From Lentimicrobium sp. (GTDB lineage Bacteria > Bacteroidota > Bacteroidia > Bacteroidales > Lentimicrobiaceae): DNA of 9,813 nucleotides. The translations under genes and the position numbers were made by a program. A model generated the notes under the pieces. The model saw only the letters and a list, made by a program, of their open reading frames with translations, made no database searches and was not told the DNA's origin. How positions within the stretch are numbered: the stretch's first letter is position 1; every line of letters starts with the position of its first letter. The stretch spans positions 1-9,813 of the forward strand of contig JAAXUD010000058.1 of the NCBI GenBank assembly GCA_013336205.1, read 5' to 3'. Below, piece after piece: positions 1-7,241 of the stretch.

Positions 1-896
1 CGATCCGATTCATCCCGGATATCTGAAATCCCTTCAATCTTTTTATCGTTGATCAGATCCGCAGTTTTTTTAATCATCTCGGCCTTGTTCACCTGGTAAG
101 GGATGGCTGAAACAATAATACTTTCGCGTCCGTGACTGTCGGTTTCAATTTTGCTTTCTGCCCGCATCACAATTCTTCCGCGGCCGGTTTCGTAAGCATC
201 TTTTACACCTTCATATCCATAGATAAAGCCACCTGTAGGGAAGTCAGGTGCTTTAATAAATTTCATTAATTCAGGAATAGTGATTTCTGTATTGTCGATG
301 TAAGCAATAATGCCATCTACAACTTCCTTAAGATTGTGGGGAGGCATATTGGTAGCCATACCAACAGCAATTCCTGAAGCTCCGTTTATCAGCAGGTTAG
401 GTATCTGAGCAGGTAAAACGGTTGGTTCTTCGAGCGAATCATCAAAATTGAGTTTGAAATCAACGGTATCTTTGTTGATGTCAGCAAGCATTTCTTCGGC
501 AATTTTGCGCAGCCTGGCTTCGGTATAACGCATAGCAGCAGGGCTGTCGCCGTCGATAGAGCCGAAGTTACCCTGACCATCCACTAATGGATATCTCAAT
601 GACCAATCCTGGGCCATCCTGACCATCGCATCATAAACAGAGGTGTCACCGTGAGGATGGTACTTTCCAAGCACCTCCCCTACTATTCTGGCACTTTTTT
701 TATATGGTCTGTTTGAGTAGACGCCCAGATCAAGCATTCCAAAAAGTACGCGACGATGCACAGGTTTTAATCCATCCCGGACATCAGGCAGCGCCCGCGA
801 CACTATTACCGACATTGAATAGTCGATATAGGCCGCTTTCATTTGATTCTCAATGTTTACTTTAACAATTTTTTCGCCATTATCTTGATTTTCCAT
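1..896 (-). CDS. gyrA: DNA gyrase subunit A, N-terminal part (runs off the left edge)
   Basis: This is the DNA breakage-reunion subunit of gyrase, a cytoplasmic type II topoisomerase that works as an A2B2 complex with GyrB to introduce negative supercoils. My translation from the ATG at 896-894 reads open for 298 codons to the window edge, about a third of a normal GyrA. It shows the early segment [20 protein letters not shown] (residues 27-46), the winged-helix segment around residues 72-100 and the [10 protein letters not shown] motif with the catalytic tyrosine at Tyr124. The quinolone-resistance region reads [11 protein letters not shown], so the positions matching E. coli Ser83 and Asp87 are Thr85 and Asp89. 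The gene is divergent from clpC across a 338-base gap. The start is chosen because it is the first in-frame ATG, lies about 20 residues before the conserved block, and has no better candidate upstream. Annotation as ParC is less likely given the residues around the active site, but the C-terminal GyrA box that would settle it lies outside the window. Confidence 0.96.
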   Translation of the reverse strand, partial: MENQDNGEKIVKVNIENQMKAAYIDYSMSVIVSRALPDVRDGLKPVHRRVLFGMLDLGVYSNRPYKKSARIVGEVLGKYHPHGDTSVYDAMVRMAQDWSLRYPLVDGQGNFGSIDGDSPAAMRYTEARLRKIAEEMLADINKDTVDFKLNFDDSLEEPTVLPAQIPNLLINGASGIAVGMATNMPPHNLKEVVDGIIAYIDNTEITIPELMKFIKAPDFPTGGFIYGYEGVKDAYETGRGRIVMRAESKIETDSHGRESIIVSAIPYQVNKAEMIKKTADLINDKKIEGISDIRDESD

Positions 897-945
897 CACT
901 TATATCAATCAAATTAAAGAATGTAAGTAGTCTTTTTAGGGGTTA

Positions 946-953
946 CGAAAGTA
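946..953 (-). promoter_or_regulatory. Possible gyrA -7 promoter element
   Basis: On the minus strand this reads TACTTTCG, one mismatch from the Bacteroidota -7 consensus TAnnTTTG, about 50 bases before the gyrA start. TTTG copies exist upstream on the same strand (plus positions 969-972 and 979-982), but their spacers of 15 and 25 bases do not fit the usual 19-21. The call is therefore weak and rests mainly on position. Confidence 0.35.
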
Positions 954-1097
954 CGTTTTTTTTGCTTACAAATTGTCTCAAAACAAAGGGAATTTCACTA
1001 AATTACTAACAATAAAATGTTAAGAAATGGAAAACGGCATTGTATTTGATTTCAGGATAAATTCACACCTTTACTGACACAATACAGCAAGCTAATA

Positions 1098-1129
1098 ATT
1101 GCTTTTAACAAAAAATAAACGTAAATTTG
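1098..1129 (+). promoter_or_regulatory. Probable clpC promoter (Bacteroidota type)
   Basis: The -7 element TAAATTTG at 1122-1129 matches the Bacteroidota consensus TAnnTTTG exactly. ATTG at 1098-1101, three of four bases of the -33 TTTG element, lies 20 bases upstream, which is within the usual 19-21 base spacing. Transcription would start near 1136, leaving an untranslated leader of about 100 bases before the clpC ATG. That leader is longer than for the other genes here and contains the TTTGCA/TGCAAA inverted repeat. The motif match is direct; promoter activity is inferred. Confidence 0.55.
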
Positions 1130-1234
1130 AGTTATAGAGCAGAACATAAGTTGAACGAGGTTTGTTATTCTGTTTGCAAGCAGTTTCAGGTGTCTGCAAA
1201 AATTAATTTTTATACTAACTAATTCCAAAATAAA

Positions 1235-3787
1235 ATGGAAGCAAAGTTTTCTCAACGTGTAAAAGATGTACTCACCTACAGTCGTGAAGAGTCGCTCAGG
1301 CTTGGCAATGACTACATAGGTGTGGAACATCTGCTTTTAGGGATAATACGTGAGGGTGAAGGTATGGCTATCCAGATTCTGAATCTTTTGAATGTAGATA
1401 CGAACGAAGTTCGCAAAACCATAGAGTCAGCAATAGGAACATCGGCTAAACGTGACAAATCGGCAGAGAACCTGCCATTGGTCAAACAAGCCGAAAGGGC
1501 ATTAAAACTTACTTACCTTGAAGCAAAAATGTTTAACAGCGAACTTATTGGTACTGAGCATTTATTACTGGCTATTCTGAAAGATGAAGACAATCTTGTA
1601 ACGAGCACACTTGGCAAATACGGGGTTGACTACGATTCTGTGCGGGATGAATTAAAGTCTATTATGAGCAATGAAGAGCATTCGACGTATGAAACTCCAT
1701 CTGATGAATTGCCTGGCAGTTCGTCGGAAGATGAAGGAGATGAAGGCCGTGCTTATGGCGGTGGTGCCAAAAAAGCAACGGATTCTAAATCAAAAACCCC
1801 CGTTCTTGATAATTTTGGGCGCGATTTAACCAAGGCTGCTGAAGAAGGCCGGCTGGATCCGATTGTTGGACGGGAAAAGGAACTGGAGCGAATTGCCCAG
1901 ATACTCAGTAGACGTAAAAAAAATAACCCCATTCTTATTGGGGAACCAGGTGTTGGTAAATCAGCCATTGCAGAAGGCCTCGCACTCAGGATAATTGCCC
2001 GGAAGGTTTCGAGAGTCCTTTTTAACAAAAGGATTTTTACGCTTGACCTGGCTTCTCTTGTTGCCGGCACCAAGTACCGTGGACAGTTTGAAGAACGAAT
2101 GAAAGCTGTGCTGAACGAACTGGAAAAAAACAGGGATATCATTTTATTTATAGATGAGATTCATACTATTGTTGGTGCCGGAAATGCTTCAGGTTCGCTT
2201 GATGCAAGCAATATGTTCAAGCCCGCGCTTGCCCGTGGAGAAATACAATGCATCGGTGCAACTACCCTGGATGAGTATCGTCAGTATATTGAAAAAGACG
2301 GAGCCCTGGAGCGCAGGTTTCAGAAAATACTCGTTGACCCTACTACCGTTGATGAAACCGTTGAAATCCTGAATAATATTAAGGAAAAATATGAGGATCA
2401 TCACCTTGTCAAATACGCACCTGAAGCAATAAAAGCATGTGTATCACTGACAAATCGCTATCTGACCGATCGCTATCTTCCTGATAAAGCAATTGATGCG
2501 TTGGATGAAGCAGGCGCCAGGGTGCATATAACAAATATGCAGGTACCGGTTGAGATTCTGGAGCTTGAAACAAAGATTGAAGAAGTGAAAAAGCTTAAAA
2601 ACAAAGCAATTCACAGTCAGAAATTCGAAGAAGCGGCCAAATACCGCGATTCAGAGCGCAAGTTGATGATTGAACTTGAATCAGCAAAAAGACGCTGGGA
2701 TGAAGATTCGAAAATTCACAGGGTTGAGGTAAGTGAGGAAAATGTAGCCGAAGTTGTTGCAATGATGACCGGTGTGCCTGTTCAGCGAATTGCTCAGAAT
2801 GAAAGCGAAAAGCTGATTAGCATGGAAACCGACCTTGCAGGAAGTATCATCGGCCAGGACGAGGCAATTAAAAAGGTGGTGAAAGCAATTCGCAGAAACC
2901 GGGCCGGATTGAAAGACCCCAACAAACCAATTGGTACATTTATCTTTCTTGGGCCAACCGGTGTTGGAAAAACCCATCTGGCAAAAGTATTGGCAAAGTA
3001 TCTTTTTGATTCTGAAGATACCCTGGTGAGAATTGATATGAGTGAGTATATGGAGAAATTCGCTGTATCAAGGCTTGTTGGAGCTCCTCCGGGATATGTT
3101 GGCTACGAAGAAGGTGGTCAGTTAACCGAAAAAGTGCGCCGCAGACCCTACTCTATTGTGCTGCTTGATGAAATCGAAAAAGCCCATCCCGACATATTCC
3201 ATATTCTGCTTCAGGTACTTGATGATGGAATTCTGACTGATAGCCTTGGCCGTAAGGTTGATTTCAAGAATACAATTGTAATTATGACTTCGAATATCGG
3301 CTCACGTCAACTCAAGGATTTTGGTCAGGGCGTAGGATTTTCGACCAGTGCAAAACTTTCGGGCAGCTCCAGTTTCGCTCAGGGTGTGATAGAGAATGCA
3401 CTGAAAAGATCTTTTGCACCAGAGTTTTTAAACAGAATTGACGACGTTATAATTTTCGATTCATTAGAGCGAGACGATATTCACAAGATCATTGATATCG
3501 AATTGAAAAATCTCTTTAAACGGATTGAAGATATGGGTTATCGCATGGAGGTAACCACCCAGGCAAAGGACTTTATTGTTGAAAAGGGCTGGGATTCTCA
3601 ATTTGGCGCACGACCTTTGAAAAGGGCTATTCAAAAATACATTGAAGATGCACTGGCAGAGGAAATTATTAAATCGAAACTTCATGAAGGCGATCTGATT
3701 CTTATCGATTATACTGAAAATGACCCGGAACTTAAGATCATTCTTACAAAAAAAGAACTGGAAACTGAGAAACCACAGGAAGTTTAA
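1235..3787 (+). CDS. clpC: ATP-dependent Clp protease ATP-binding subunit ClpC
   Basis: This is a class I (two-ring) Hsp100 AAA+ unfoldase that threads substrates into the ClpP peptidase in the cytoplasm. Of 850 residues, 1-145 form the double Clp-N domain, followed by an acidic Ser/Gly-rich linker at about 146-186. The first AAA+ domain has Walker A GEPGVGKS (236-243), Walker B ILFIDE (303-308) and Arg finger ALERRF (357-362). A UVR-type middle domain (about 447-482) replaces the long ClpB coiled coil and identifies ClpC rather than ClpB. The second AAA+ domain has Walker A GPTGVGKT (573-580), the pore loop GYVGY (620-624), Walker B VLLDE (642-646) and sensor-2 GARPLKR (791-797). VGF at 700-702 sits where the ClpP-docking IGF/VGF loop is expected, so partnership with ClpP is likely. 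Neither clpP nor a ctsR-mcsAB adaptor cluster is adjacent. The ATG follows an A-rich stretch without a Shine-Dalgarno sequence, and the gene ends in tandem TAA stops before a strong terminator. Confidence 0.97.
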   Translation: MEAKFSQRVKDVLTYSREESLRLGNDYIGVEHLLLGIIREGEGMAIQILNLLNVDTNEVRKTIESAIGTSAKRDKSAENLPLVKQAERALKLTYLEAKMFNSELIGTEHLLLAILKDEDNLVTSTLGKYGVDYDSVRDELKSIMSNEEHSTYETPSDELPGSSSEDEGDEGRAYGGGAKKATDSKSKTPVLDNFGRDLTKAAEEGRLDPIVGREKELERIAQILSRRKKNNPILIGEPGVGKSAIAEGLALRIIARKVSRVLFNKRIFTLDLASLVAGTKYRGQFEERMKAVLNELEKNRDIILFIDEIHTIVGAGNASGSLDASNMFKPALARGEIQCIGATTLDEYRQYIEKDGALERRFQKILVDPTTVDETVEILNNIKEKYEDHHLVKYAPEAIKACVSLTNRYLTDRYLPDKAIDALDEAGARVHITNMQVPVEILELETKIEEVKKLKNKAIHSQKFEEAAKYRDSERKLMIELESAKRRWDEDSKIHRVEVSEENVAEVVAMMTGVPVQRIAQNESEKLISMETDLAGSIIGQDEAIKKVVKAIRRNRAGLKDPNKPIGTFIFLGPTGVGKTHLAKVLAKYLFDSEDTLVRIDMSEYMEKFAVSRLVGAPPGYVGYEEGGQLTEKVRRRPYSIVLLDEIEKAHPDIFHILLQVLDDGILTDSLGRKVDFKNTIVIMTSNIGSRQLKDFGQGVGFSTSAKLSGSSSFAQGVIENALKRSFAPEFLNRIDDVIIFDSLERDDIHKIIDIELKNLFKRIEDMGYRMEVTTQAKDFIVEKGWDSQFGARPLKRAIQKYIEDALAEEIIKSKLHEGDLILIDYTENDPELKIILTKKELETEKPQEV

Positions 3788-3805
3788 TAATCAGCAAATT
3801 TTTTT

Positions 3806-3839
3806 AAAAAAGAGGAAAAGGCAACTTTTCCTCTTTTTT
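3806..3839 (+). terminator. Intrinsic terminator after clpC
   Basis: A perfect 15-bp inverted repeat (3806-3820 pairing with 3825-3839) closes on a GCAA tetraloop of the stable GNRA class. The 3' arm ends in a run of T, as expected for a factor-independent terminator, and the 5' arm begins with a run of A, so it could also work on the opposite strand. It begins 18 bases after the clpC stop and separates clpC from the kinase gene, which has its own promoter about 30 bases further on. Confidence 0.9.
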
Positions 3840-3870
3840 TTACTACTCAATTTCAGAATTGCAAATAATT

Positions 3871-3901
3871 TTTGACAGCCGCGTCATTATAACTACATTT
3901 G
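3871..3901 (+). promoter_or_regulatory. Promoter of the hybrid histidine kinase gene
   Basis: TTTG at 3871-3874, a 19-base spacer and TACATTTG at 3894-3901 match both halves of the Bacteroidota vegetative promoter (-33 TTTG, -7 TAnnTTTG) with the right spacing. Transcription would start near 3908, about 14 bases before the kinase ATG at 3922, giving a very short leader. This is the best promoter in the window and shows that the kinase is transcribed independently of clpC. Confidence 0.75.
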
Positions 3902-3921
3902 AAATGATAATTACCTGAAAT

Positions 3922-6216
3922 ATGGAGGATAAAAAATTAATCAGGATTCTTTTTGCGGAGGACAATAAATACGACCTTCAGTTAGCTATCAGGGAATTAA
4001 GTACCTCTGGCCTTACTTTCCTGAATAAGTGTGTTGAAACCAAAGCTGAATTTGAAAAAGAGCTTGATTTTTTTAAGCCGGATATTATTATTTCAGATTA
4101 TTTTTTAACTGATTTTGATGGTCTTTCAATTCTTGAAACCGTATTTTCCAGAAACCCGGATTTGCCTGTGATTATAACTACAGGTTCGATTAATGAAGAA
4201 ACAGCAGTAAAGTGCATGAAAGCTGGCGCTGCTGATTATGTATTAAAGGATCAACTCAGGCGTTTACCATTCTCTGTAAAGGAAGTATTAAATAAAAAGG
4301 CCATCCGGCAGGAAAAAGAGGAAACCGAGATCGCATTGCGGCAGAGTGAATCAAGATTCAGTTTACTGCTAAATAATATTTCCAACATAGCTGTTCAGTG
4401 CTACACGGCTGACGGAATTGTAAAATACTGGAACAAAGCTTCTGAAAATATTTACCAATATACTGCAAACGAAGCACTTGGACAAAGTCTTTATGATCTG
4501 ATCATCCCTGATGAAATAAAGGATTTTGTTAAAAGGGATGTCCGGAAAATGATAGAAACCGGGATTGGAATAAATTCTGAAGAAATCAGACTAAAGCGTA
4601 AGGATGGTAGTCTTGTTGATCTGTATTCAAGCCATTCGGTGCTGGAATCAGGGCAGGGGGAAAAAGAACTATATTGTATTGACATTGATATTACAGATCG
4701 TATTCGGGTTGAAAATGATTTATTGAATTCAGAATTAAAGTACAGGAACCTGGTTGAAAATTCATTTATTGGCATCTACCAATCAACTCTTCAGGGCGAA
4801 CTGCTATTTGTTAATGAAGCATTTGTCAGACTGCTTGGATATGAATCACCCGATGAATTGGCTCTTATACCGGCCGAAAAGATTTATTCAATTCCCAATG
4901 ACAGGAAAGTGCTTCTTCAATCAATCACTAAAAATAATAGTATCAGTGGTTTTGAAACGGTGTTGGTTACAAAGAATGGTCAGAAAAAGCATGTTATCAT
5001 AAACGCATCTCTTGAGTTTGATCGAATTGCAGGAATGGTACTGGACATTACAGAGCGCAAAACTGTTGAAAATGAGTTAATAAAAGCAAAGGAAAAGGCA
5101 GAAGAAAGTGATCGGTTAAAGTCATCATTCCTTGCAAATCTGAGCCATGAAGTCAGAACCCCTATGAATGGTATTGTAGGCTTTGCTGAACTATTACTGG
5201 AAGATGAAATTGATGTTGATTCAAAACGACTTTATGTTGAAACTATTACTCAGAATTCTTATCAGTTATTGAAGATTATCTCTGATATTATAGAGATTTC
5301 CAAGATCGAAACAGAGCAACTGACCATAAACAATCATGAATTTTCACTGAACAGCATGATTGGAGAACTGGAGCGACTTTACGCTGAACGTGCTTTCGAT
5401 AAGTCGTTAAATTTCAGTTTTTCTGATATATGTGATGGCGAGAACCTGTCACTTGTCTCCGACGAAGCTAAAATCAGGCTTATTCTGTCGCATTTACTTG
5501 ATAATGCTATAAAGTTTACTGAAACCGGAAGCATCAGGGCCAGTTGTAAAAAATCGGAGAAATACCTGGATTTTTATATTGAAGATACAGGTTGTGGAGT
5601 ACCTAAGGCTTTTGAGGAATTGATCTTTGAACCTTTCAGACAAGCAGATGACTCATATAACAGAAATCATGGCGGGAATGGACTGGGTTTGTCAATTGCC
5701 AGAGCGTATGTTGAATTACTCGGAGGTAATATCTGGCTTGAATCCAACACTTCCTCAGGTGCTGTTTTCGCATTCAGACTTCCAATGAGATTTAAACCAG
5801 ATGAATCTCTTGCAGCGTTAAATTCCGATTCAATTGAATCAGCGTATTCAGGTTTTACATTCCTTATTGCTGAAGATGAGATCACTAATTTTGTGTATCT
5901 TAAGAAATTACTAATTCACAGTGGTGCAATAATACTTCACGCATCAAACGGGAAAGAGGCGATTGACATTGTGAGCGACAATCCGGCTGTTGACCTGATC
6001 TTTATGGATATTAAAATGCCTGTAATTGATGGCATTGAGGCTACGAGGCATATTAAAAAGTCACACCCTTCCCTACCCATTATTGCCACAACTGCCTATG
6101 CCATGACAGGAGACAGGGAACTTTGCCTGGCTTCCGGATGTGATGGCTATGTATCGAAACCTATCAGGAAAAATGAGCTCTACAGGATTATTAAAAAAGT
6201 TATGATTTCGCTGTAA
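3922..6216 (+). CDS. Soluble hybrid sensor histidine kinase (REC-PAS-PAS-HisKA-HATPase-REC)
   Basis: This 764-residue cytoplasmic hybrid kinase has no membrane segment or signal peptide. The N-terminal receiver (about 6-125) has acidic residues Glu13/Asp14, phospho-acceptor Asp59, Thr86-Thr87 and Lys109. Two PAS sensor domains follow (about 143-262 and 273-383), each ending in a DITxR-type motif, then a helical connector. The HisKA dimerisation helix carries phospho-acceptor His409 in LSHEVRTPMNGI. The ATPase domain has N-box Asn528 (HLLDNAIKF), G1 box DTGCGV (555-560), F box around FEPFRQ (569-574) and G2 box GGNGLGL (584-590). The C-terminal receiver (about 645-762) has Glu651/Asp652, Asp696, Thr723-Thr724 and Lys746. 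All catalytic residues needed for autophosphorylation and phosphorelay appear intact. No HPt domain, response regulator or DNA-binding output is fused or adjacent, so the input signal and downstream target are unknown. The N-terminal receiver suggests another kinase may modulate it. It has its own promoter and no downstream gene in tight linkage. Confidence 0.94.
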   Translation: MEDKKLIRILFAEDNKYDLQLAIRELSTSGLTFLNKCVETKAEFEKELDFFKPDIIISDYFLTDFDGLSILETVFSRNPDLPVIITTGSINEETAVKCMKAGAADYVLKDQLRRLPFSVKEVLNKKAIRQEKEETEIALRQSESRFSLLLNNISNIAVQCYTADGIVKYWNKASENIYQYTANEALGQSLYDLIIPDEIKDFVKRDVRKMIETGIGINSEEIRLKRKDGSLVDLYSSHSVLESGQGEKELYCIDIDITDRIRVENDLLNSELKYRNLVENSFIGIYQSTLQGELLFVNEAFVRLLGYESPDELALIPAEKIYSIPNDRKVLLQSITKNNSISGFETVLVTKNGQKKHVIINASLEFDRIAGMVLDITERKTVENELIKAKEKAEESDRLKSSFLANLSHEVRTPMNGIVGFAELLLEDEIDVDSKRLYVETITQNSYQLLKIISDIIEISKIETEQLTINNHEFSLNSMIGELERLYAERAFDKSLNFSFSDICDGENLSLVSDEAKIRLILSHLLDNAIKFTETGSIRASCKKSEKYLDFYIEDTGCGVPKAFEELIFEPFRQADDSYNRNHGGNGLGLSIARAYVELLGGNIWLESNTSSGAVFAFRLPMRFKPDESLAALNSDSIESAYSGFTFLIAEDEITNFVYLKKLLIHSGAIILHASNGKEAIDIVSDNPAVDLIFMDIKMPVIDGIEATRHIKKSHPSLPIIATTAYAMTGDRELCLASGCDGYVSKPIRKNELYRIIKKVMISL

Positions 6217-6337
6217 ATTATTCACAATTCTTAACTGTTTTTTTTAGGATGCCATCAGAAATCCATAATCTGAGCTGAGGTTGTAATGTTTAGGCAAAAA
6301 ACATATTTATCTTCTGAATCAAATAAACAAATTCCGG

Positions 6338-6345
6338 TAATTTCG
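6338..6345 (+). promoter_or_regulatory. Possible promoter -7 element for the YCII/CMD pair
   Basis: TAATTTCG is one mismatch from TAnnTTTG and lies 34 bases before the preferred YCII-protein start at 6380. No clear TTTG occurs at the expected -33 spacing. The rest of the 163-base gap after the kinase gene has a T run (6239-6246) but no convincing hairpin, so read-through from the kinase gene cannot be excluded. Confidence 0.3.
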
Positions 6346-6379
6346 GTTAAACATATTGATAACTAATGAAATAAGTATC

Positions 6380-6793
6380 ATGAAACAAAAAGCGATCGCA
6401 CTTTTCTTTGTACTCTTTCTTATTCTTCCTTTAACGGCTGTTTTTGCCCAAAGCAGCAATGAAGGTAAAGAACCTGATCCGGAAAGCATGACCACATATT
6501 ACATGGCCTTTTTGAGAAGAGGACCTGACAGAAGTCATGATTCCCTTACTGCTGCAAAAATACAGGAAGGACATATGGCCCACATCAACAAAATGGCAGA
6601 AGATAAGAAACTGGTATTGGCGGGTCCATTTCTTGATAAAGGTGATTTGCGGGGTATCTTTGTGTTCAATGTTTCAAGTATGGAGGAAGCACTTGAATTA
6701 ACCAGGCAGGATCCGGCTGTAAAATCAGGCCGTCTGGCTGTGGATATTCTGCCATGGTATGGCCCTGCTAAATTAAGAGAGATTAAATGGTAA
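6380..6793 (+). CDS. Exported YCII-domain protein of unknown function
   Basis: From the ATG at 6380 the product has 137 residues. It begins with a classic Sec signal peptide: basic MKQK, a hydrophobic core at about 5-21, and probable cleavage after VFA at 21-23. There is no lipobox cysteine, so a soluble periplasmic protein is likely. Residues 38-135 resemble the YCII/YciI ferredoxin-like alpha-beta fold. Supporting features are the TYYMAFLRRGP opening strand, His65 and His68 in EGHMAHI, the AGPF strand-turn at 81-84, and DPAVKSGRL (111-119), where Asp111 is the usual conserved acid. The closing WYGPA motif is also familiar from this family. YCII proteins have a proposed His-Asp active site, but no general reaction is established. 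An in-frame TTG at 6356 would add eight residues ahead of the signal peptide and is rejected as the start. The CMD-family gene follows after 32 bases, probably in the same transcript. Confidence 0.83.
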   Translation: MKQKAIALFFVLFLILPLTAVFAQSSNEGKEPDPESMTTYYMAFLRRGPDRSHDSLTAAKIQEGHMAHINKMAEDKKLVLAGPFLDKGDLRGIFVFNVSSMEEALELTRQDPAVKSGRLAVDILPWYGPAKLREIKW

Positions 6794-6825
6794 CAGTGAA
6801 TGAATGATTCTAACCCAAAACTTAT

Positions 6826-7197
6826 ATGAAAAGCTCAATTCCCAAACATTACGAAAGAAATAAAGTGACTTATCCGGCCTATTTTGAAGCTGTTGAGAAG
6901 TTAGGTGAGACTTTAAGGGAAACCAGTCCCTTACCTGAAAACACCATGTGCCTCATTAACCTGGCTGCGGCTGCAGCTATACAGTCGGAAGGATCGGTTC
7001 ATAGTCACACCCGACGTGCTGTTGAGGCAGGAATACCGGCTGAAGAAATCAGGCACACTATACTGATGCTTACCAGTACCATAGGTTTTCCGCGGACCAT
7101 GGCAGCGATGAGCTGGGTAAATGACCTGCTGCCTGAAAAGAAAGAAAAACCGGTTAAGCTGAAAAAAGATAAAGATAAAAAAGACAAAAAGAAGTAA
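6826..7197 (+). CDS. Carboxymuconolactone decarboxylase (CMD/AhpD-like) family protein lacking the CxxC pair
   Basis: This small protein of 123 residues is all-helical by appearance. Residues 17-100 match the CMD fold: helix YFEAVEKLGETL, the Ala-rich helix NLAAAAAI (45-52), then SEGSVHSHTRRAVEAG (54-69), EEIRHTILMLTSTIGFP (73-89) and a closing helix. In AhpD-type members the central motif is CxxCxxxHxxxAxxxG. Here His61, Ala65 and Gly69 keep their spacing but the two cysteine positions are Ser54 and Ser57, so the peroxidase/disulfide chemistry of AhpD is not expected. The only cysteine is Cys42, elsewhere. The C-terminus (about 104-123) is a highly basic, lysine-dense tail of low complexity that is not part of the fold. 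There is no signal peptide, unlike the gene just upstream. The gene sits 32 bases after the YCII gene with no promoter motif between them, suggesting co-transcription. The substrate is unknown. The family is well supported, the function is not. Confidence 0.87.
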   Translation: MKSSIPKHYERNKVTYPAYFEAVEKLGETLRETSPLPENTMCLINLAAAAAIQSEGSVHSHTRRAVEAGIPAEEIRHTILMLTSTIGFPRTMAAMSWVNDLLPEKKEKPVKLKKDKDKKDKKK

Positions 7198-7198
7198 T

Positions 7199-7220
7199 AA
7201 TCAGGACCTTTTAACTGATT
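7199..7220. terminator. Weak hairpin between convergent genes
   Basis: AATCAG (7199-7204) pairs with CTGATT (7215-7220) around a 10-base loop, directly after the CMD-family stop and 22 bases before the mpl 3' end on the other strand. Only a short run of T follows on the plus strand, so it is at best a weak or bidirectional terminator for the two converging transcripts. Confidence 0.3.
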
Positions 7221-7241
7221 TTCGGGGAATAGAATTGATTA

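Larger units (their letters stand above)
897..1234. other. Divergent intergenic region between gyrA and clpC
   Basis: This 338-base AT-rich gap holds no convincing gene. It must carry the promoters for gyrA (leftward) and clpC (rightward), and candidate -7 elements are listed separately. A small inverted repeat, TTTGCA at 1173-1178 and TGCAAA at 1195-1200 with a 16-base spacer, falls in the predicted clpC leader. No CIRCE-type (TTAGCACTC-N9-GAGTGCTAA) heat-shock operator is visible. The open frame on the minus strand here runs into clpC and lacks any recognisable domain, so I treat it as spurious. Confidence 0.7.

Noticed and set aside
897..1234. CIRCE or CtsR heat-shock operator before clpC
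   Set aside because: No TTAGCACTC-N9-GAGTGCTAA inverted repeat and no tandem heptad CtsR-like repeat was found by eye.
1052..1330. A 92-codon minus-strand open frame covering the gyrA-clpC gap and the clpC start
   Set aside because: It overlaps the clpC start codon region, has no family resemblance, and its composition reflects AT-rich non-coding DNA.
1753..2142. A 129-codon open frame on the minus strand inside clpC
   Set aside because: It is antisense to the highly conserved first AAA+ domain, shows no recognisable domain and has Ser/Arg-rich composition typical of a reverse-frame shadow.
3785..3794. The ten-base string TAATAATCAG shared by the clpC and CMD gene ends (3785 and 7195)
   Set aside because: Six of the ten bases are simply tandem TAA stops and the flanks differ, so it is most likely coincidence and not a repeat element.
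6356..6379. An in-frame TTG start eight codons upstream of the YCII-protein ATG
   Set aside because: It would put ITNEISI ahead of an otherwise classic signal peptide (MKQK plus hydrophobic core). The ATG at 6380 gives a normal leader, so the TTG start is unlikely.
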